From the NCBI RefSeq assembly GCF_003024805.1, contig NZ_PUEC01000014.1, positions 27,683 to 91,682 of the forward strand: a stretch of DNA of 64,000 nt. The letters are read 5' to 3'. This document shows positions 54,017-62,814 of this stretch, piece by piece (position 1 is the stretch's first letter; the number at the start of each line of letters is the position of its first letter). The notes beneath the pieces were generated by a model. The model had not been told where the DNA came from. It searched no databases and was given only the letters and a program-made list of their open reading frames with translations. Source of the DNA: Duncaniella muris (GTDB lineage: Bacteria > Bacteroidota > Bacteroidia > Bacteroidales > Muribaculaceae). The translations under genes and the position numbers were made by a program.

Positions 54017-55237
54017 TTACCGCAGCATTTCGCTGACACGGCTGAGGGCCGCAAGGAAGCGGTCACACTCCTCTATTGTATTGTAGACGGCAAACGATGC
54101 ACGTACGGTGCCTTCGATGCCGAGAGCCGTCATCAGCGGCTGGGCGCAGTGATGGCCGGTGCGCACTGCTATGCCGAGTTTGTCAAGAAGCATCCCCATG
54201 TCGTAGTGGTGCTCGTTGCCTACGAGAAAAGAAATGATAGCACACTTGCCGGGGGCGGTGCCGAAGATCCGTATGCCGGGGATCTCTTCCGTCATGCGGA
54301 GGGTGGTATATTCGAGCAGTTCGTGCTCATGCGCGGCAATAGCTTCGATACCTATGCTTTCCATGTAGTCGATAGCCTTGTGAAGCGCGGCAATGCCGAT
54401 GAAGTCAGGAGTCCCGGCTTCAAACTTGTAGGGCAGTTCTGCAAAAGTGGTCTTTTCGAAGCTTACGCTCTCGATCATCTCGCCGCCGCCCTGATAGGGT
54501 GGCATTTTTTCAAGCAGCTCGCGTCTGCCGAAAAGCACTCCGACTCCGGCCGGGCCATACATCTTGTGGGCCGAGAATGCGTAGAAGTCGGCATCAAGAT
54601 CCTGAACGTCAATTTTCATGTGGGGTGCCGCCTGAGCGCCGTCAATCAGCACCGGAACTCCGTGGTTGTGGGCCTCGGCCACAATTTCTTTTATCGGGTT
54701 GACAGTGCCGAGCACGTTTGACGCATGGCAGACACTGACGAAACGGGTGCGCTCGTTGAAGAGCGACCGATAGATATCCATGTCAAGCGATCCGTCAGCC
54801 TTGGCGGGGATGACACGGATTTTCAGATCTGTTCTTCTTTGTAGCAACTGCCAGGGCACAATGTTGGAGTGGTGTTCCATCACGGAGAGTATTATCTCAT
54901 CGCCGTCTTTGAAAAAGGCGCCTCCGTAAGAAGCCGCCACGAGGTTGATGGCTTCAGTGGTTCCGCGGGTGAAGATGATCTCTTCGGCAGAAGGTGCGTT
55001 GATAAACTCCATGACTTTGCGGCGGGCTGCCTCCTGAAGCTCGGTGGCTTCCATCGAGAGAGTGTGCACTCCGCGGTGAACGTTGGCCTTGGTCTGCGTA
55101 TAGCCTGACAGAACAGACTTCACCACTTCGTCAGGAGTCTGTGAAGTGGCGGTATTGTCTAAATAGACAAGCGGACGGCCGTAGATCTTGCGGTCGAGAA
55201 TCGGATAGTCGGCACGTATCTTTTCAATGTCAAGCAT
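54017..55237 (-). CDS. sufS: Cysteine desulfurase SufS
   Basis: SufS takes sulfur from cysteine for Fe-S cluster assembly. The 406-aa PLP enzyme has the Schiff-base Lys in AFSAHKMYGPAGVGVLFG, ATSQTPDEVV and IFTRGTTEAINLVA at the N-terminus, and the active-site Cys in VRTGHHCAQPLM. It is the last gene of the suf operon, 77 bases after sufD. No SufE/SufU partner is visible in the window. Confidence 0.95.
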   Translation of the reverse strand: MLDIEKIRADYPILDRKIYGRPLVYLDNTATSQTPDEVVKSVLSGYTQTKANVHRGVHTLSMEATELQEAARRKVMEFINAPSAEEIIFTRGTTEAINLVAASYGGAFFKDGDEIILSVMEHHSNIVPWQLLQRRTDLKIRVIPAKADGSLDMDIYRSLFNERTRFVSVCHASNVLGTVNPIKEIVAEAHNHGVPVLIDGAQAAPHMKIDVQDLDADFYAFSAHKMYGPAGVGVLFGRRELLEKMPPYQGGGEMIESVSFEKTTFAELPYKFEAGTPDFIGIAALHKAIDYMESIGIEAIAAHEHELLEYTTLRMTEEIPGIRIFGTAPGKCAIISFLVGNEHHYDMGMLLDKLGIAVRTGHHCAQPLMTALGIEGTVRASFAVYNTIEECDRFLAALSRVSEMLR

Positions 55238-55314
55238 AGAGGTTGCAGTTATGGTTGGAGTGTGGGGTGGATTGCAGATGAAGTGATTGAACCGGAGTTG
55301 TCAGCGGCTGCTGA

Positions 55315-56664
55315 TCAGCATTCTTTCGACCGGCAGCCGGCGCAGTCGCCGAGTGTTCCGGAAAAACGGCGGTCTACGAGATGGAGCAGACGTTCGCGCA
55401 GTCCGCTGATATGGACCGAGTCGATTACGTCGACCATGAATGCCTGCATGAGCATGGTCCGGGCTTCGCTTTCGGGAATGCCGCGTGAGCGCATGTAGAA
55501 AAGCGCATCAGTGTCGAGCTGGCCTGTAGTAGCGCCGTGAGAGCACTTCACATCATCATTGTAGATCTCAAGCTGCGGTTTGCAGTGCATTTTGGCTGTG
55601 GTCGATGCCAGAATGTTGCGGTTGCTCTGATAAGCTTCGGTGAATCGGGCTCCTGGGGCAACGAAAATGCTGCCTTCGAATGCGCCTTTTGATTCTTCGT
55701 CGAGGACATATTTGAACAGCTGGTTGCTGTGGCAGCGCGGGGCCATGTGGCGGATGTCGGAATCGTTGTCGACGTGCATCTTTCCTGAGCCGATCACCAT
55801 GCCGGCCAGCATAGTCTCGCAGTGTTCGCCGAGCAGCGAGACCGAAAAGTCGTTTCTGGTGGTGCCGCAGGTGAGGGTAGTGGAGTTGAACGAGAAATGC
55901 GATCCGCTTTCCTGACGTACGAAGAGGCGGGAGTAGCGTGATGTCTTTTCTGACGATTCCTCGATGGAACAAACTTCAAGACGCGAACCTTCGCCGAGAA
56001 TCACTTCCGAAACCTGGGCTGCAAGATATGATTTGTCGCGGTTCTGGGTGTGGTCGCAGACAAGCAGCTGCAGTTCGGCACCTTCTTCCAATACTATGAG
56101 TATGCGGCGGAATGCGGCGAGGGGAACCGGCGAAGAGAACACGTTGACCAGCTGCAGAGGCCGTTCGACGCGCACCCCTTTGGGCACGTAGATCATCACT
56201 CCGTCCTGGGCGAGGAGGGTGTTGAGCGCAACAGACGGATTCTCTGCCGGAGCCACAGTGTTGTAATATTTCTCTATCAGTGATGGTTTTTCCTCAGCGA
56301 TGCGTTTGAGAGATCCGAAGATTACTCCCTCCGGTAGTTTCGATTCGAGCTTCGATGTAGGATGAAACGAATCGTTGATGACGAAAGCCAGCAGAGTGGA
56401 AAGCGAGGGGACATCGCAGCGAAAACTTGCAGCCACATCAACCGGAATGTTAACACGCGAGATATTCACACCATAGTCAGGAGCAAACATCTCTTCGATC
56501 GAAGTCTTTTCAAATCCTTCGGTGCTCTTGTCGGGCAGGCGTGATGATTTTACGATGGCAAGAGCCTCGCTGCGCGGAGCGTTAAGCGCCAGCGCCGAGT
56601 TTCCGCAGATCAGATCTCTGTTTTCTTCAAACAGACTGATGTATTGGGTGAGGGAATTGCTCAT
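55315..56664 (-). CDS. sufD: Fe-S scaffold subunit SufD
   Basis: The 449-aa beta-helix protein belongs to the SufBCD scaffold. The core shows SKGAFEGSIFVAPGARF, CKPQLEIYNDDVKCSHGATTG and YMRSRGIPESEARTMLMQAF, which is standard for SufD. The C-terminus ends with an unusual Cys-rich tail (GDCAGCRSKEC). Its start overlaps the sufC stop by 4 bases (ATGA type), implying translational coupling. Confidence 0.93.
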   Translation of the reverse strand: MSNSLTQYISLFEENRDLICGNSALALNAPRSEALAIVKSSRLPDKSTEGFEKTSIEEMFAPDYGVNISRVNIPVDVAASFRCDVPSLSTLLAFVINDSFHPTSKLESKLPEGVIFGSLKRIAEEKPSLIEKYYNTVAPAENPSVALNTLLAQDGVMIYVPKGVRVERPLQLVNVFSSPVPLAAFRRILIVLEEGAELQLLVCDHTQNRDKSYLAAQVSEVILGEGSRLEVCSIEESSEKTSRYSRLFVRQESGSHFSFNSTTLTCGTTRNDFSVSLLGEHCETMLAGMVIGSGKMHVDNDSDIRHMAPRCHSNQLFKYVLDEESKGAFEGSIFVAPGARFTEAYQSNRNILASTTAKMHCKPQLEIYNDDVKCSHGATTGQLDTDALFYMRSRGIPESEARTMLMQAFMVDVIDSVHISGLRERLLHLVDRRFSGTLGDCAGCRSKEC

Positions 56665-57425
56665 ATGTCGTTCTCCTCTTTAATCCAGTCGTAGCCCTTT
56701 TCTTCAAGTTCGAGAGCCAGTTCAGGACCGCCGGTCTTGACGATGCGCCCTTTATAAAGAATGTGTACGAAATCAGGCTTGATATAGTCGAGCAGACGCT
56801 GGTAGTGGGTGATTACGATGGTCGCGTTCTTGTCGGTCTTGAGTTTGTTCACGCCTCCGGCCACGATGCGCAGGGCGTCGATGTCAAGGCCTGAGTCTGT
56901 TTCGTCAAGGATTGCCAGACGCGGTTCGAGCACGGCCATCTGGAAGATCTCGTTGCGCTTTTTCTCGCCGCCTGAGAAGCCTTCGTTGACAGAGCGTGAA
57001 GCCAGTTTGTTGTCAAGCTCAACTATGGCGCGTTTCTGGCGCATCATCTTCAGGAAGTCACTGGCCGAGAGGGGAGCGTCATTGAGATATTTGCGTTTGG
57101 CATTGACTGCCGCGCGCATGAAGTTGACCATTGAGACTCCGGGGATTTCTACCGGATACTGGAAAGACAGAAACAAGCCTTCATGGCTGCGGTCTTCGGG
57201 CGAAAGCTCCAGCAGATTGACTCCATGCAGATAAGCCTCGCCTTCGGTGACAGTATAAGCAGGGTTACCTGCCAGCACACCTGACATGGTGCTTTTGCCG
57301 GAACCGTTAGGCCCCATTATGGCATGTACTTCACCTTCGTTTACCGTAAGGTTAAGACAACGTAATATCTCTTTGTCCTCCACCTTGGCGTGGAGATTGC
57401 GGACTTCAAGTAGTTTTTTGCTCAT
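56661..57425 (-). CDS. sufC: Fe-S assembly ATPase SufC
   Basis: SufC is the ABC-type ATPase of the SufBCD complex. The 254-aa protein has Walker A GPNGSGKST, the ABC signature SGGEKKRNEI and Walker B LAILDETDSGLDIDAL. In the usual sufB-C-D-S order sufB would come immediately upstream, but here the sequence upstream is non-coding and AT-rich. Confidence 0.95.
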   Translation of the reverse strand: MSKKLLEVRNLHAKVEDKEILRCLNLTVNEGEVHAIMGPNGSGKSTMSGVLAGNPAYTVTEGEAYLHGVNLLELSPEDRSHEGLFLSFQYPVEIPGVSMVNFMRAAVNAKRKYLNDAPLSASDFLKMMRQKRAIVELDNKLASRSVNEGFSGGEKKRNEIFQMAVLEPRLAILDETDSGLDIDALRIVAGGVNKLKTDKNATIVITHYQRLLDYIKPDFVHILYKGRIVKTGGPELALELEEKGYDWIKEENDI

Positions 57426-57679
57426 CTCAGTAAAAATTGTCAGATGGTTTTCTTGACGGAAATCCGGACTGTCTTTTCAGACAGCAAAAGCCGTCACAAT
57501 CAGACTGCGAAATTACCAAATTTCTCTCATCTACCCAAACATTTTGAGCGTGACTTTGGTTTGATGCTCTCACTTGTTGCATTGCAGGCTGTTCTAATCG
57601 TGACAGATGGTGACGAGATCTTATTGCGAGTATGTGAAAATCCGAATTAAATTTATAAAATAAAGGTTAAATTAGATGA

Positions 57680-57736
57680 TGTAACAAAATTGTGTTGTGA
57701 TTGTAACAGGATTGTAATATGGCTATCTTAACTTTG
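57680..57736 (+). promoter_or_regulatory. Pho-box-like array with -7 element, no gene behind it
   Basis: TGTAACA (57680), TGTGTTG (57691), TGTAACA (57702) and TGTAATA (57713) start exactly 11 bases apart. A TAACTTTG -7 box follows at 57729-57736. Four 7-base direct repeats with 4-base spacers ending about 10 bases before the -7 is the layout of a PhoB-activated promoter. The expected target gene is missing downstream. Confidence 0.5.
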
Positions 57737-57878
57737 TATCGTGAAACAAACAGAGCTTCATTCTCTCACTAAAGCTTGAAGCCTCAAAGATATAAAATCA
57801 ATACCGAAGCACGAAAATTTACGGTTGCAAAATAGTTTTTTAGTAGACAAAACCAAGAATTTATCACATTTTTTACAG

Positions 57879-57904
57879 AGAGGCTGTCGAGAACGACAGC
57901 CTCT
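57879..57904. repeat. Perfect AGAGGCTGTC palindrome
   Basis: AGAGGCTGTC and GACAGCCTCT form a perfect 10-bp stem with a 6-base loop, followed on the plus strand by TCTGCTT. It belongs to the AGAGG(C/T)TG palindrome type and could also be a terminator of transcription from 57736. Confidence 0.55.
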
Positions 57905-58201
57905 TCTGCTTATAGATGATAACACTGGATTCTCAATAGAGAAAGGATTTCGAGATCGCTCAGGCTGGAGCCAGACAGCGAAGCCTCGGAGAGGTTATGG
58001 TTTTGAAAGGGAGTTGAAGTGTGCCCAAGCTGAAATTTTGGGTCATATGTTAAATTGAACAGAACGAAGTGATTAATTCGTTGTACTCATCCATAATGCT
58101 TAATGCAATTGAAGCAGAATGGCGGAGATATTAGGGGCTCTGTTTACGAAAGCTGGGTGGTGGTGTAATGCCATAATTGTCTAATACTCAGATTTCAATC
58201 C

Positions 58202-59068
58202 TCAATTTGCATACTGTGAGTTTCTTTTAAGAAAATCTATTGCCATTAACTTATCTTTGAAAACACAGTTGATTTGTGAACCATCGTTGAAGAATATGCC
58301 AACAACGTAACGGTCTATCGTAGCATCTTTCGGAATATTCGAGTATTCTGTAATGTAACTAATTGCAGAATTTAAAGAATTGAAACGCATCTCCTTTCCA
58401 TGAAGTGGCAGAACGAAGATGTAATCGATTTGCTTCTTGATAGACAACTCTAATGCACCAACAAAAGAACAGATTTCTTTCTTATTAGAATCGATCAATT
58501 CTTGCGCGATTTTATCTAAAACTGTACAGTTTTTGAAGCGGTCTACGATGACAGAGAGTTCTTGTTCTGATGTATTTTCGTCAAAGTAAATATCCACACC
58601 GTACTTCTGAAAAACATTTACAATCTTTTCAAAAGGGATGTACAAAATATTAAATCCTTGATTCTCTAATTGTTTCAATGAAGGATCTGTAAAAATACCG
58701 CTCAATATCACGCCCTTAAAAGGAGCATATTCTTTATACTTCTCAGCGATAGGCATGATAGCACCTGATATTTCTTGCGCCTTATTCTTTGAATGTTTGG
58801 TATATCGCCTCCATGCAAGTTCTATAAAAGCAATAGGTACACCTATTTTATCAGGTGTTCCATCTCTCTCGATAACGTAATCCAAGTCGTGCTTACTGCC
58901 ATTAATATCTGTCCAAGATATTTTCTTTGTACTTCTTGCAGGACGTGATCCGATGGTGTCAAAGTAAACATTGTATTTATTACAAAGTTCCCTTATCGGA
59001 GCTTTCATGACATCTTCAAAAAAGTTTCCAATTAATTCTCCAAGAATATGAGAAGTTGATTTAGCCAT
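58202..59068 (-). CDS. Probable type II restriction endonuclease
   Basis: The 288-aa protein has a likely PD-(D/E)xK nuclease core: KHDLDYVIERDG (Asp 63) and IAFIELAWRRYTKHSKNKAQE (Glu 83). The ELAWRRYTKHS pattern is, to my memory, seen in type II endonucleases paired with methyltransferases. It begins 4 bases after the methyltransferase stop, so the two are co-translated. The coding sequence is clearly more AT-rich than the host genes, which suggests transfer. The recognition site cannot be predicted. Confidence 0.7.
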   Translation of the reverse strand: MAKSTSHILGELIGNFFEDVMKAPIRELCNKYNVYFDTIGSRPARSTKKISWTDINGSKHDLDYVIERDGTPDKIGVPIAFIELAWRRYTKHSKNKAQEISGAIMPIAEKYKEYAPFKGVILSGIFTDPSLKQLENQGFNILYIPFEKIVNVFQKYGVDIYFDENTSEQELSVIVDRFKNCTVLDKIAQELIDSNKKEICSFVGALELSIKKQIDYIFVLPLHGKEMRFNSLNSAISYITEYSNIPKDATIDRYVVGIFFNDGSQINCVFKDKLMAIDFLKRNSQYAN

Positions 59069-59072
59069 AATA

Positions 59073-60353
59073 TTATTTGTTAATCCAAAGTCTTCCTTCT
59101 TTCAGAGGAACTCTATGTTTTCTATTTTTCCATTTTATATTTCTATCTCTGAGCTTTTCGAAAGAAAAACTTTTGAATCCAGAATTGAGAGCTAATTTGC
59201 CCAACCATTCATCAACAGGTATATATATGCCATAAGGTGCAGAATCTCCAACAACGAAGCACATTTTGCATTTTTCAGAAGTTTTCTTGCTAAGTGTATT
59301 AAAAACTTGTGCCAAGTCGTAGAAATACGCAACTATCATTAGATGATAATTCTTTTTCCCTCCATGATTTTTTCGTTCGTTATCCAATAGGTCGAATTTA
59401 ATCCTGAGTTCCTCCTTAATAGGCTCCAGTAAAGAAGATTCCATCATGTCAAAAACATCATTTTTAAGACGCGAAACGTGCTGGGTACACGCTCTTACCA
59501 AATGGCGACTTACGTTCTTGAGTCCTTTGTAGTTTTCAATATCACCCCAAAATGACATTTCCAATCTCATGGCATCTGCGTAATCATAATTGTTGGCATA
59601 TGGGGGAGACGTAATAACTAAATCACCCCAATTATCAGGTATATCTACTTCGCCACGAGCATCTTGTTGGAGAATTAAAGCTTTATGGTTTGATGACCGC
59701 AAACTACATTTACGAATGTCGCTACAAATTTCTATAATTTTTTTTTCAAATGCAGCAAAGGGATCTAAAACATTTGCTTTAGATTTGTTTGGTTGAATAT
59801 ATTGCCACTGAGCAGTGCCAACAGGCGAAGTGCTACGCAGAATAGAGGTGATAACAAACCAAAAGAAGTTTTTGATATCTCCTTCTTCGATCTCTAAGCA
59901 AGCATTTTTTAGTGCATCAAGTCTAAGAAGAGTTTCATCAGGGAAACATTTCCGAATAATTAGAGGATAATTCTCAACGGAGGTATCAATCTCTTTAGCT
60001 CGTTGAATCAGTTGTCTGCTTGCTTGCTGAATTTTAGTTATACTTATATGGTTCCAAAGAAGTTTGGCAGACGCAATCTTAAACACATAAGGATTTGATT
60101 CTAACCCAAAAGCTTCCACTTCATGCATTGTACTTTCTAAGGCAACCGTCCCAGAGCCGACAAAAGGGTCGATAATACGCGTCCTACCATTTAGAATCTC
60201 TTCTTCGATGATTTTAGCGACCCAAGTAGCTGAAAAGCCTGCGGTGTATCTATACCACCGATGAATAGGTAATTTCATATTGTCCTCAAAGGTAGAAGAC
60301 TTTTTATCTTGCAACTCGGAATCGAGTTCGGGGAATAAGCTTAATTCAATCAT
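59073..60353 (-). CDS. Type II DNA methyltransferase
   Basis: The 426-aa protein starts at ATG 60353 (MIELSLFPELDS); ten further residues upstream look unlikely. The SAM site is IIDPFVGSGTVALES (residues about 61-74) and the catalytic motif is VITSPPYANNYDYADAM (about 245). TSPPY is typical of N4-cytosine or N6-adenine methyltransferases; the order SAM motif before catalytic motif fits the alpha/gamma layout. The N-terminal LPIHRWYRYTAGFSATWV is a family mark. The endonuclease gene follows directly. Confidence 0.83.
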   Translation of the reverse strand: MIELSLFPELDSELQDKKSSTFEDNMKLPIHRWYRYTAGFSATWVAKIIEEEILNGRTRIIDPFVGSGTVALESTMHEVEAFGLESNPYVFKIASAKLLWNHISITKIQQASRQLIQRAKEIDTSVENYPLIIRKCFPDETLLRLDALKNACLEIEEGDIKNFFWFVITSILRSTSPVGTAQWQYIQPNKSKANVLDPFAAFEKKIIEICSDIRKCSLRSSNHKALILQQDARGEVDIPDNWGDLVITSPPYANNYDYADAMRLEMSFWGDIENYKGLKNVSRHLVRACTQHVSRLKNDVFDMMESSLLEPIKEELRIKFDLLDNERKNHGGKKNYHLMIVAYFYDLAQVFNTLSKKTSEKCKMCFVVGDSAPYGIYIPVDEWLGKLALNSGFKSFSFEKLRDRNIKWKNRKHRVPLKEGRLWINK

Positions 60354-60891
60354 ATTAAGTATATAAACAAAGGAGCCGGGCAATGGAAATTGTCCGAATC
60401 AATCAGTTGATTATACATGTACGAAATATATTTCATACCAAAAGCAAGTCCTCCTATGTAGTATCTGACGGCTGACCAAAGCCTTGTAACGACTACATAG
60501 GAGAACTTAAAAGTTCTCGGCTCTCGCCATATGTCTTTGTTTCTTTAGGTCATTGTCAGATTTTGAACCTATTATAGATACAAATGTAGATAAAAATCCT
60601 GAGATTTTTATACTACCGAATAAAAATCAAGGCTTATATCTTGATTACTGTTGGCTAACAATCTATAATATGCGCTATTAGCTATGTTTTGCTAAATGTG
60701 TTTTATGTGAATCTTGACTTCATACTGAGAGAAGCGAAGTCTCCACGTATGCGGAAGCCTCGCCTTATTGGGCTGAATGATTGTTGAGGTTGATTCCATG
60801 AAGGATGCCGGAGGTAGCGGATTGCCCTCTATGTGGTGCAAAGGGGATGGTGTATGTAGGCTTCTTGAGGATTTGCTTTCGGGAGAGGCTG
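60354..60891. other. 538-base region between methyltransferase and the barrel gene
   Basis: The first 350 bases are AT-rich and hold the double palindrome at 60451-60518. The last 150 bases return to host-like composition and form the 3' flank of the gene ending at 60892. No gene is supported. Confidence 0.45.
60451..60518. repeat. Two overlapping inverted repeats (possible structured RNA)
   Basis: CTCCTATGTAGT (60451-60462) and ACTACATAGGAG (60492-60503) form a perfect 12-bp stem around a loop that has an inner GGCT/AGCC pair. The next palindrome, GAGAACTT-AA-AAGTTCTC (60501-60518), shares three bases with it, so the two hairpins compete. It lies about 100 bases upstream of the methyltransferase start. 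Confidence 0.5.
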
Positions 60892-62163
60892 CTATTTTCC
60901 AAGGGTGAGTCTTAGACCGAGATTCAGATTGAAATTCAAAGGACGGTCTTTGTAGATCGAAGAGATGTCGGAGCCGTTGTCGGGATAATAGCTTATGCCG
61001 GGCTCTATGAAGATGCCGAGATCAGGAGTTATTGACAGCTGTGCTCCGGCTGCCGCGTTGAGTGACCATTGCAGCCTTTTTTCGTGGATATCGGTGTTTT
61101 CTTCAGCTCCAGCCTGGTCGTTGATAAATTTATGGCCGGAGAGTTTGCCGACAACGCATTTTTCGGCAAGTATGCCAGCCGAGGCGTAGAATTCAAGCCG
61201 ATTCACTGATGCGAGGCGGCATTTCAGATTCAACGGAATGCCAATGTAGTGAAGAGTCTGTTCGCCGGAGAAACTGATGTTTGCCTCTGTAGCGTCCACA
61301 TCAGAGCGGAGCCTTGAGTATGTCAGGCCGCTTTCCAGACTCAGGCGTGGAGAAATAGGGTAGGCTACGGTCAGCCCGACACGGATCGGCTGGTGGTGCT
61401 GCATTTTGGAATTGCGTGTATTCGAACTGCCGGATTCGGGTGCTTGTGATTGCACTACGGGCCCGTCATCAGGATTCTTGGTAGGGTCTGACATAAGACC
61501 GCTAAGTGATTTATTGCCGCTGTTGTTTGACGGTCCTGACATTCCGTTACCGATCGAGCCTGAGGTGAATATGCCTACGGAGACCCTTTCCCGAACATTA
61601 TGGCTGTCTGAGGCAGAGACTGTTGATTCCGCATATTCCGTATTTATCCGGTTGCATGCATTGTCTGCTGACGGCGATGTCTCTGAATTCTCAGCGTTTT
61701 CATTGTCTTTCCCGGCCGGATTCTGATTGGCCGGTTCGTCATCAGTCAGCTGTGCGGCGGATGAAGACTGTGATGCTTGACAGACGGCTGCTGTCAGGGC
61801 ATTGGCCCGGCTGATTCGGTTGCCGATGCTTTGGGGCAAGGTCTGTGCAAGATTCTGCTCTGAATTGACGGGACTGATGAGGGTGTTGTCGGAAACATCT
61901 TTTGCGAGTCGGACCGCGCTCATGTCCACCTTGCTTTCCGGCTTAAAGAAATACAGGCCTGAGAGCATTACGGCAGTGAGCAGGGAGGCAGCTGCAAGCC
62001 AAGGCAGCACTATGGCGCGTCGGCGACCGCTGCGGTTTATCGGGGTGATCTGCTGGCGGTCGGAAAGATGCGTTTCGATCCGTTCCCAGAGTCCTGACGG
62101 CTCGTCCAGTTCGAAATCCGTCATCTTGTTGCGTATGTCGTCTAACCAGTTGTCGTTGTTCAT
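60892..62163 (-). CDS. Dma-like anti-sigma / outer-membrane-barrel protein
   Basis: The 423-aa protein has three parts. A short acidic-basic N-terminus (1-49; WLDDIRNKMTDFELDEP, LWERIETHLSD) is cytoplasmic and resembles an anti-sigma segment. One TM helix follows (about 50-73, IVLPWLAAASLLTAVMLSGL). A Ser/Asn/Glu/Asp-rich, probably disordered linker (about 74-190) leads to a C-terminal PorT-type beta-barrel (about 191-423; RVGLTVAYPISPRLSLESGL, YIGIPLNLKCRL, ending NLNLGLRLTLGK). This layout is that of the dual membrane-spanning anti-sigma factors (Dma) of Bacteroides. The start overlaps the sigma-factor stop by 4 bases (ATGA). It probably holds the sigma factor inactive until the outer membrane changes. 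Confidence 0.82.
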   Translation of the reverse strand: MNNDNWLDDIRNKMTDFELDEPSGLWERIETHLSDRQQITPINRSGRRRAIVLPWLAAASLLTAVMLSGLYFFKPESKVDMSAVRLAKDVSDNTLISPVNSEQNLAQTLPQSIGNRISRANALTAAVCQASQSSSAAQLTDDEPANQNPAGKDNENAENSETSPSADNACNRINTEYAESTVSASDSHNVRERVSVGIFTSGSIGNGMSGPSNNSGNKSLSGLMSDPTKNPDDGPVVQSQAPESGSSNTRNSKMQHHQPIRVGLTVAYPISPRLSLESGLTYSRLRSDVDATEANISFSGEQTLHYIGIPLNLKCRLASVNRLEFYASAGILAEKCVVGKLSGHKFINDQAGAEENTDIHEKRLQWSLNAAAGAQLSITPDLGIFIEPGISYYPDNGSDISSIYKDRPLNFNLNLGLRLTLGK

Positions 62164-62717
62164 GAAGACCGTCTGTTGATGTATTCTCTGATTTTTGATG
62201 CGAGCAGTGCTTTGGCTCTGTGGAGTTGCGAGGCCGAAGTGCTTTCCCTGATGCCAAGCATCGAAGCGATTTCCCGATGGCTTTTCCCCTCGATGGCATA
62301 GAGGTTGAACACTATCCGGTAGCCGTCGGGCAGCTGGCGTATGAAGTCATGGATTATTGCCGCAGGGATGTCGGCGGTTTCCGGCTGATCATCACCGATG
62401 TCGGTATTCTCCTCTGAAATGGGGCTGAAATCAAGGCGCCCGGACCGGCTGATGAATTTCAGCGCCTCATTGACAAGAATCTTTGTCACCCACGCTTTCA
62501 GCGAGCCTTCACCTTTGTAGACAAATCTGTCAATCGACCCGAATATTTTAAGAAAACTTTCCTGCAACACATCTTTCGCGTCCTCATCATTCCGGATATA
62601 GCGGGAGCATACGGCTGTGAGATGTCTGATATATCTTGAATACATCAGTCTCAAAGCCGCAGGCTCGTTGTTGCCGATGAGCTGCAACAGGTCGTGTTCG
62701 TTGTCAGCTGTGTTCAA
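62160..62717 (-). CDS. ECF-type RNA polymerase sigma factor
   Basis: The 185-aa protein has sigma region 2 (about 20-90, YSRYIRHLTAVCSRYIRNDE, DAKDVLQESFLKIFGS, GSLKAWVTKILVNEALKF) and region 4 (about 130-180, QLPDGYRIVFNLYAIEGKSH, REIASMLGIRESTSASQLHR). It is coupled to the following barrel protein by a 4-base overlap, the usual sigma/anti-sigma order. The most likely partner is that protein; the NigD-like gene upstream is a likely target. Confidence 0.93.
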   Translation of the reverse strand: MNTADNEHDLLQLIGNNEPAALRLMYSRYIRHLTAVCSRYIRNDEDAKDVLQESFLKIFGSIDRFVYKGEGSLKAWVTKILVNEALKFISRSGRLDFSPISEENTDIGDDQPETADIPAAIIHDFIRQLPDGYRIVFNLYAIEGKSHREIASMLGIRESTSASQLHRAKALLASKIREYINRRSS

Positions 62718-62740
62718 AACCGCTATATGAAAAAATGTGC

Positions 62741-62762
62741 GCTAATTGACTGCCGAATTAGC
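62741..62762. promoter_or_regulatory. Small inverted repeat upstream of the sigma gene
   Basis: GCTAATT (62741-62747) and AATTAGC (62756-62762) pair perfectly around 8 bases. It lies 24 bases before the sigma start and could be a regulator site or a weak hairpin. Confidence 0.3.
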
Positions 62763-62814
62763 TCTGTGTAAAAATATAACGTGAGGAATGGGCAGATTCT
62801 TGCTTTCGGTTCTC

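Larger units (their letters stand above)
57426..58201. other. 776-base AT-rich region upstream of sufC
   Basis: No supportable gene lies here. It contains an array of four 7-base repeats with a -7 box (57680-57736), a perfect hairpin (57879-57904) and scattered short frames. A plus-strand frame at 57825-58058 would start with TTG and has no recognisable content. The region sits where sufB is expected and borders the restriction-modification genes. Confidence 0.5.

Noticed and set aside
57825..58058. 77-codon plus-strand frame in the AT-rich gap
   Set aside because: Would need a TTG start, includes the palindrome at 57879-57904 and shows no protein-like pattern.
58202..60353. Restriction-modification pair as part of an integrated phage or conjugative element
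   Set aside because: No integrase, transposase, relaxase, tra or phage gene lies within the window around it.
60735..60765. Similarity of GCGAAG(C/T)CTC stretches at 57975 and 60735 as insertion-site repeats
   Set aside because: Only about ten bases agree, in opposite contexts; too short to call a target duplication.
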